From NCBI GenBank assembly GCA_037833965.1, contig AP031355.1, positions 13,169,501 through 13,233,500 on the forward strand: DNA of 64,000 nt, given 5' to 3'. The DNA comes from Marchantia polymorpha subsp. ruderalis. Its lineage: Eukaryota > Streptophyta > Marchantiopsida > Marchantiales > Marchantiaceae. Position 1 is the first letter of the stretch. Each line of letters begins with the position of its first letter. Position numbers and translations under genes: made by a program. Shown one piece after another: positions 57,162-64,000 of this stretch. The notes under the pieces were generated by a model. The model saw only the letters and a list, made by a program, of their open reading frames with translations. It made no database searches and was not told the origin of the DNA.

Positions 57162-57314
57162 TACAGGGACAGGGTACCGTCCCTGTACCAGTTACTGTCT
57201 GTTACGTAAGCGGACAGTTAGTTTCCGCTTACAGTCAGTTCAGTGTGACACGAGTGAAGCGAAGAGTTTCGACTCGAAACTCTTCGCTTCACTGTCTCGA
57301 AACTTTCGAGACAG
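57162..57314. repeat. cluster of four perfect inverted repeats
   Basis: Stem 1 has 9-bp arms (57162-57170 and 57179-57187). Stem 2 has 9-bp arms (57206-57214 and 57224-57232, GTAAGCGGA type). Stem 3 has 20-bp arms around one base (57253-57272 and 57274-57293, containing GCGAAGAGTTTCGA). Stem 4 has 11-bp arms around one base (57292-57302 and 57304-57314, CTGTCTCGAAA). Stems 3 and 4 overlap by two bases and share TCGAAA. Confidence 0.95.
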
Positions 57315-58887
57315 GCAGAGACAGCAATTTTCAAACAACTACCCCAACCTCACAGGTACCATAATCGTAATCAACTTAATTACCGCAGCCCTGATGCATC
57401 CATCCCTGACTAGTTGGCACACAACCTGACTAGTTACTAGTCGATTGGTTTGCACAACGTGAACCCTAACCGTGTGCGTTTGAAAGCCCGGAAGCACACC
57501 GTCGGCTGCTCCATATTTGCTAATTTTGAGGTGACAGTGTTGTCAACAGTCATGGGACCTTTAGAATGAATGGCATTTCTCAAGACTTCACGACGTTACA
57601 GACTTTCAGCATATTGACGATACCACAATGTCTTTCTTGTCGTGTCTTTCATAGATTCAGAAGTTTCAAAATCGTGCCATCATTTATCAAAATTACTGAG
57701 CACACAAAGTAGGTCAATCCCAGTATGCCCACGTGCGCGGACGACGCGTGGGACTATGTCAAACTCATTCTTTGATGACAATATCTATCACTCAACTTCT
57801 CAAAGAATGGACAATGTCAATGCTACATTCCATCTTGAGTCTGAATGTTAAAAGTCCATGTGTGATTTGATCCGCAACTATTCTTAGAACGTTGGTTACA
57901 TACATATTTGAGTTCAAGGGCCCAACAAGATGACTACAATAAGTTACAATTGCAACGGCAGCATAATTGTAGACGCATCTACCATAAATTTGCGCATATT
58001 CACAATAAAATCCTGATATTAACCATACAATCTCATCAAACTTATACTGTAGATATTTCAGTGAGGATCTTAACTCCCAAGATATACTTCCATCAAATTT
58101 CAAGCCGTCAAGTTTCAGAGCAAGTCATGTCACACAAACAAGCTTTTGAAAATTATAAAAATCACAACTCAACTCAAACCCGCAATCTGGAGAGATCATA
58201 TGACATAGATCATTAATAAAATAAGAGATATAGCTTCACTGCAGGTAGTGATCTAGTTTTAAGAACAATACGCAAAAGTCCTACACTAGAAGTAAAATAT
58301 TAAAATAAAAGTTTTTTAGGTCTAAATTGCCTTTGACACCCATAGAGTTTAGTCCTTTCAGTCTCTGGCTCGACGAGAATTCACGCAGCCTTTCCTCACC
58401 AGCTTAAATTGAAATGGAAGAGATTGTTGACATGACATCTAAATCTCACAGGCTCTTTGTTTAGATCCTAACCGAGTAGTTGCATCAATACGGTCGACGT
58501 TTTTCATCACACGTCTCGAATTCTCACGGGCATCTTCTCGTTTGACCAGCTTTCCTTTCGTCTTAGCAATCAAAGAAGTGGGATAATTTTGATCTGATCC
58601 GTAAATTCACGCTCATAGTTATGTGCGTGAATTGAGCGTGAGGCAATCGATTTCGTTCATTTGGAAAAAACTAGGTTAATCTCAGGATCCTTACGAAAGA
58701 CTTGAAAGCATCTTCTTCAACCACTACATCCGGATTCACCGCTCGTTCACCTCCTCCTCTCTGCGACTTCCCTAAGTAGAGCTCTTCACATCATGTGAAA
58801 TTCAGACTTTTCTGCAAGTATTTTCCTCACTAAAGGACTCCCTTGCACTGGTTACTGGAGTGGACCATAAAGGACCAGGTAGAACAT

Positions 58888-58919
58888 GCATGATATAACC
58901 ATATTTGGCTATATCATGC
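58888..58919. repeat. imperfect hairpin, 10-bp outer arms
   Basis: GCATGATATA (58888-58897) and TATATCATGC (58910-58919) are exact complements. The loop continues to pair after one mismatch (CCAT/TTGG-like). Confidence 0.65.
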
Positions 58920-60088
58920 TGTTGCAACTCTTAAGAAATGGGTTAGTAGACTTGTTTTCACAAGCTACTGCTCCGCCATAACATTACTGGAGTTCGACGA
59001 GGATAATCTACAAAAAGTACACTGATGTGCATAAATGAACATCAGTGAATTGAAATTTTTACATCCCTACGACACGTTGTTTACAGACGCAGAACCTCTC
59101 ACGTTCTTTACAGATACAAAACCTGTCACCTTCTGCGCAATCTCTGTAATCCGGTCTTCATGTCTTCCTTTACAGAACTGTGTGAGGCAGTGAACAAGCA
59201 CACACAATACGATATAAACAATCTACTCGAGACCAGTAATCAGCGAACCTTGGGCCTTGTGATATAGCATCAACGCCTGCGCATCTACAAACGAGACCTG
59301 CCCTCATTTATCAATTCGAGCTCGCAATCATTATGGCCAGTATAGGGGAGATGTCAAATGGTCTAGCCAGAACTTCCTATAGAAGCTCTGGGGAAGAATA
59401 TGGTTACTCCGGGTGTGCCAACTGCTTCTAAAGAAGTGTTCGCAGTACGAGTTCATCTATTCTTATACACTTTAGCAAATCCTATGCGAAGAGAACCTGT
59501 GATAAACTGTACTACAAAGTACCTCATTTTGATGAAAGCAACAACGTAACATTTGAGCGTGAGAATACAAAAGCTAATCACAGTTTGAGTTTAGAAGCTG
59601 CACATAATGAAGGATTCTGCATACAATCGTTCTTTAGACCAGTGATTCCAATTGATCGTGCATTAAGGACTCTTACAGGTGTACTAATCCACAGTCATGG
59701 ATGGGTGATCGTTAGCGCCTTCGTCCTTGGAGCCGAAAGCTCCAGCTAGGCTGGCTTGGCCCTGCAGCTTACTCTTCAGTGGAATGCCAGTTGAAGACAT
59801 TGTGAGAATGACGGCGCAAATGACAGGCAAGCTATGCTCATAACCTAGAGCAGATGTCAGTCGAAAATAATGAACAATTCGAACACAATAGAAAACATTG
59901 AACTTTGTAACGGTTCGTCGCTGGAAAATTTAGCCAATCTTGCTTGAAGGAAATGGGAAATTCTTGTCTGTGCATCTGCATCAGTGAAGAAAAAAGTGGA
60001 TGGCTCAAATTAGTAAGACCTACCAAACGAAGACGAACTTCTACACATCATGCTCGAAAAAGTTGTACTTAGTGGAGTGGCTCGTGCT

Positions 60089-60164
60089 GGGCTAAAACCT
60101 CGACGCGAATCCTGAATGAACTTGGGCTAGACCTCGACGCAGATCCTGAATGACCTCGGACTAG
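60089..60164 (+). repeat. 34-35 bp tandem repeat, two copies plus a start
   Basis: The unit GGGCTARACCTCGACGC followed by GATCCTGAATGA-type sequence occurs at 60089-60123 and 60124-60157. A third copy begins at 60158 (GGACTAG) and stops. Confidence 0.8.
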
Positions 60165-60843
60165 TCCAGCCTTAGTAGTCTGGTACAATGTCAACTTTGC
60201 CGATATTAATTTATTGTTGGAAACTTTCTTTGGATAATTTTGGCAAAATTACTTAACCTCAAAAAGTAGGTTTCAAGGGTTTCCATGATAATTTGAAACA
60301 TTAAAGTCTTTAACGTTAGTTCTTTTTCCACTTGATCATAGTGAAAATCATTTTCAACCGTCACTATATTGAAAAACCAGGTTGACAATCCAAGAAAATC
60401 TCCACCACATCCCTTACAAATTCCAACTCATACTTAAAACATGTGTTTTCGTCATGTTGATCAAATGACTTCGTGACATGCGACTCGGTATTGTATACCG
60501 CATGCAAGTGTCGATGTTTTTTCTCCACGTCATCAATATGCTGTTGACATCAAGGTTTCAAAAGATGAACGCAATATGGATCCAACACGTCTTGGATGGA
60601 TGCGGCAGTACGGATTTTGACGAGATCTGCAAGCATAACAAGGAATGATTCCAACTTCCATACGTTGCTGTTCAAATCACGTTCAATTTGTACATTTTAT
60701 ACATTTGCAATAATAAAAATCCATGAGATAGTGAATTCTTTCAAAGTTTTCTAATTTTCAGTGTTAGAGAGAGCATTGTACAAGTCACACATCCAAGATC
60801 CCTGAACTTGACTTTGCATGACTACAAAAACTTTCAAAATGAA

Positions 60844-61215
60844 TCAATTGTTTTGTGTGATGATGGTCCACAGATCAATACATTTCAACGTCTCATCAGT
60901 GGCGGAACGAATGTTGGGATATACGTCAATATCAACGATTCTTGTTGATTCTACGAGATCACGATGTTGCGAGACTATATCTTGTATTTTGCATCCAATT
61001 AATGTTTCCAGTATTTTGTGGCCAACACAATGGTTAATTTTTTCTGTTTTATCGTGTAATAATTTTATTCGGCTGTCATCAATTTTTGAAAATAGAAAGC
61101 AATTGAATGTCATCCATACTTTCATTCTTGTTGGAGAGACCTTATGCGTTATAAGCCAATTTGATAGAGTGATTAAAATCATATCACTTGAGTATAGATG
61201 CGTGTAACAAATCAT
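60844..61215 (-). CDS. 123-codon open frame, unknown
   Basis: The frame starts MICYTHLYSSDMILITLSNW and contains a mixed helical segment with RDLVESTRIVDIDVYPNIRS. The opposite strand is open over nearly the same stretch, so one of the two may be chance. I do not recognise a family. It lies next to a reverse-strand gypsy remnant and could belong to an old transposon. Confidence 0.2.
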   Translation of the reverse strand: MICYTHLYSSDMILITLSNWLITHKVSPTRMKVWMTFNCFLFSKIDDSRIKLLHDKTEKINHCVGHKILETLIGCKIQDIVSQHRDLVESTRIVDIDVYPNIRSATDETLKCIDLWTIITQNN

Positions 61216-61264
61216 CTTTTAAAACTTTAAAAGTTAAATTTTGAATTGTTTATCATTTCAATTT

Positions 61265-61640
61265 TTGACCTTTTTCTAGCATGTATGTTAAGGCTTGATC
61301 TAGACGAGCAAAATCTTTCACAAAAGTACAATAAAATCTAATGAGTCCAAAAAAGCTTTCCAATTCAGTTTGATATTCAAATGTTAGACACTTTCAAATA
61401 ATTTTTATCATTCCATTCATTATTTGAAATTTTGCGGTCGCAACTATATGATCCAATTAATTTATTCTTAATTTTCCAAATTCACATTTTAAAACTGGAT
61501 TTATAATTTATTTTTTCTTAAAATTTAAAGTACTTATTGGAAATGAATCTAAGATCATTTGACATTTTGTTATACATCAATATATCATCTAGAAAAACAA
61601 TGATAGATTTATATAGATAAGATTAAAAAATATTGTTTAT
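61265..61640 (-). pseudogene. Ty3/gypsy reverse transcriptase remnant, reverse strand
   Basis: On the minus strand, broken frames give a DDILMYNK segment (the LDDIL catalytic motif, near 61580), then KCEFGKLRI (KCEF motif) and FFGLIRFYCTFVKDFARLDQ (the F-x-G-x-x-x-YYR-F-x-x-FA segment before RNase H) near 61290-61350. Several stops and indels make it inactive. Its wording differs from the element at 27-35 kb, so it belongs to another gypsy family. The TG...CA element starts about 30 bases to its right. Confidence 0.65.
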
Positions 61641-61669
61641 CAATCCCACAAATATAACAAGTGCATTAG

Positions 61670-64000
61670 TGTGGTAACGTAGTTTACCCATTTTATTTGA
61701 AAAGATGAAGTTTGGGAAGTAAAGTACTAGTAATTTCAAACTTTTAGAATAGGAATAGTCAAAAGAAGAGTAAATAGTAAATTCGAGAGTAAATGCGGAG
61801 TAGAAGTACCGGATAGACAAGATTCTAGTAGGTAGCGCTCGGCGTGCTTGTTCCAATGAGCTTAAGAATGATGGAAATGGTCAAGTAAATCCTGAGCTAC
61901 AAAGGTACGTGTTGGAGGACATGCTTCAACGAAGATACAGTACCGTCTTCAGCAAAAAGTCTTTGATGTTACAGAAGAAGAGTCTTCGGCGAAGGATCTT
62001 CGGCGAAGTAAAAGACGGCGTCGAACGGGAAAGAAATTCAAACACTTGTACAATCAATTTGCACAAATCTACGATGCCGTTAGGACGGCAAATTACATCG
62101 GGAGCAACGCGTATTTAGCGCCAACATTCCGCGAGAATGCATTTGCGAATTGAGAGCTTAGTGAGGTCCGTGAGTGAAAAATTGAGCAAGCAGGGATGTA
62201 GCGATCTTCAAGACTTCGATTATCAGCGTTAAAGGTGTCGGAATTTGGATTGAGAGTGTATTGCAAAGAGCTGGTAGCTACCACGCTCAATTTCTTGCTG
62301 TGAGGATGACATGGGACTAGGGTGTTTAAGGGTTTAAGGGTTCTAGCGCGACAATGGTGCAAGAGTGGCACGATGGACGCACGCCGGAAGCTGAGGGATT
62401 CCGTGGCAACCAAGCAATTTGGACTATTGAGGATTGGGCAAAGGGCTTGGAATCGTGCGCATGAGAAGATGAAGATCTTGGGCTCATCAAAATCTTATCG
62501 GGCGTGATAACTTTCGGGTCAGCTGACATCGCGTTTGTTGGGGGCTCGCATCTTAGCGAGAGAAATCTTTGGGTGTTAGTTAGGATTGAAGAGGTCAAAG
62601 GCTCTACCTCCGGAAAGATTTTCCATTAGTTAATTTCTCAATTTTTAGCCTGCATTCATCATATCTCCGCGCGTTTGTGAATTATGCGTTTTATCACCGT
62701 GTGCGAGTTGCTTCAGTTTGTTGAAGATGCCGCATCTGAAGTAGAGAATCCAATTCGGATGTTTAGAGTGGTGCATAGTGAAGCTCATGATTTAAGCAAT
62801 TCTGTACATTGGAAGCTCGGTTCGGATGTGCGCGACAAGATGAAGAGGTTACTCTTTCTCGCGAAGGACCTTTGGAGCAGTTTGTGGCGACAGTTGGGAA
62901 GACGTTTACACACCGACGCTGACTTCGTGTTAGGTGTCTTCGGGAACAGTGGAGTTCGATCGGGGCCTCAGTGGAAGAAACTTTGGTGGGTGAGTCGAAG
63001 TCGACGGAGTTTAGTCTCTCTTATCTTGTGAGTGAGTAGATTGTTCCGCTGATGAAGTACTTAGATATGAAGATGGTGAAATACTCGATGTCAGCGTCTT
63101 TGGCGGGTTCTTATGTAGAGTTGGTGCGCAGAAGAACAAAGACAAAGGTGGCAACAACCGCTGGGATGACAAAACGGATTGCAATCTTGACTTCTGAGTA
63201 TGCGACCATAATAGTTACCTTGCAGGAGCAAGAATAATTACTTCGGACGAAGGAGTTGAAGTGTGAAGATCTTCAGCGAAAGTTAATGGCCGAAAAGAAC
63301 CTTTGTACGCAGAAGTAACCGGAATGCAAAGATCTTCGGGGTGAAGTCTCCGTAGAAGTAACTTCAAGATGGACTAAAGGAGTGTCGGGGTATGTTTCAA
63401 AGGAAATTTTAGTGTGCGGAGGAGCTTACAGAGCGTTTGGTGACACAATAGCGGTTGGTGGTTGTAGAAGTAGCTCTTTGGAAGGATCGATTGGCTACCT
63501 ACAAAGCTGCTAGATCTTTAAAGTTGAAACGCATGAGAGAGTTGGATGCAGATTGCAGAAGATAGCGGTGAGTAGTTGAGAGTCAGTTGGTTGCAGCTCA
63601 GGCAAAATTGGTAAAGATAGAAGCGACCATTAGACGTCTGAAGCAGGAGACACTTGTCGGCTTGAGAGCTAGAGTAGAACATTGCCTTTGTGGTTATGTG
63701 GATTACGAGATCTAGATCACAAAGTGGTTGAAATTAGATTCGTTGGAGCGTAGGTTGAGAGCGCTAGAGACTAGTGAGATAATATGACATTGACAGTTAG
63801 GTAGAATAGTTAATTCTTTCATATCTAACTTGGAAGAGACTACGGAGAACTTAGAGTTAGAGCTCATCGCAGTTTTGAGTAGGATAAGAGTTGTTAGGTG
63901 CTCTACGGGTGTGGCAACTACTGCGTCCGTGAACGTCACACCTGACGGGCGCTCGCAACTAGTGGATGATGCCTTCGGATGTTCGTTGTGAATAAAGTAG
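61670..64000 (+). mobile_element. decayed TG...CA family element, runs off the window
   Basis: It starts TGTGGTAACG. 61700-61770 matches the start of the 53944 copy (for example ACTAGTAATTTCA, then CTTTTAGAATA). 61840-61880 matches the leader. Coding counterparts of the 42.8-kb element appear at about 62.30-62.50 kb (N-terminal part) and 63.05-63.92 kb (coiled coil). Between them at 62.53-62.80 kb lies sequence that in the 53944 copy belongs to the 3' region, so the order is unusual. Its 3' end is beyond the window. Confidence 0.6.
63052..63237 (+). pseudogene. remnant of the coiled-coil part of the TG...CA element protein
   Basis: MKYLDMKMVKYSMSASLAGS followed by YVELVRRRTKTKV corresponds residue for residue to the conserved segment of the 42.8-kb copy at about 46300-46400. 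A TAA at 63235 ends the frame. Broken frames with coiled-coil character continue to about 63.92 kb. Confidence 0.6.

Larger units (their letters stand above)
57315..61264. other. no gene recognised
   Basis: Composition is moderately AT-rich. Small structures (58888-58919 hairpin, 60089-60164 tandem repeat) and one longer antisense frame (60844-61215) are listed separately. I cannot assign the remaining open frames. Confidence 0.45.

Overview
This window looks like nuclear DNA of a streptophyte, meaning a plant or a charophyte-type green alga. I cannot name the species. The evidence is the set of plant-type mobile elements (Ty1/copia, Ty3/gypsy, a LINE, a hAT-like element), a TTTAGGG telomere-type motif near 17.55 kb, and GT-AG intron borders around a fragment of a MOSC-domain gene. 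Most of the sequence is AT-rich and consists of old, decayed transposons. I see no intact host gene with confidence, and no rRNA, convincing tRNA, CRISPR array or prokaryotic operon.

Layout. 1-4.8 kb is AT-rich and unassigned. 4.84-5.84 kb is the 5'-truncated 3' end of a LINE, with a second, more decayed copy in reverse at 35.49-36.29 kb. 7.1-9.2 kb is probably a reverse-strand copia remnant. 12.96-14.43 kb holds two exons of a MOSC-domain (mARC-like) gene with an in-frame stop, followed at 14.78-16.83 kb by a decayed transposase with an N-terminal BED-like zinc finger. 16.8-23.5 kb is unassigned and contains several inverted and direct repeats. 23.5-35.1 kb is dominated by a Ty3/gypsy element. 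36.5-41.7 kb holds copia pieces in both orientations. 42.76-47.74 kb is a GC-rich coding element flanked by a 5-bp duplication (GGAAG); degenerate relatives lie at 53.3-55.4 kb and from 61.67 kb to the window end. 51.5-52.9 kb is another reverse-strand copia gag. 56.4-57.3 kb is a cluster of inverted repeats.

The most notable object is the Ty3/gypsy element. Its polyprotein reads gag (two zinc knuckles), aspartic protease, a complete DNMT3-like DNA cytosine-5 methyltransferase domain, reverse transcriptase, RNase H, integrase and a C-terminal PHD finger. The copy is dead. It carries 16 premature stops, of which 12 are TAG, 4 are TGA and none is TAA. It also has G-to-A type replacements at catalytic sites. 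This pattern is what deamination of methylated cytosines at CAG (CHG) and CG sites would produce, in an element that once carried its own methyltransferase.

The second notable object is the TG...CA element at 42.76-47.74 kb. It encodes a protein of about 1,000 residues: a globular N-terminal part, a low-complexity Pro/Ser/Ala/Gly part, an acidic stretch and a coiled coil. A 17-bp tandem duplication and one TAG break the frame. No polymerase or transposase is recognisable. The element is studded with two families of short palindromes that run through both its non-coding leader and its coding part.
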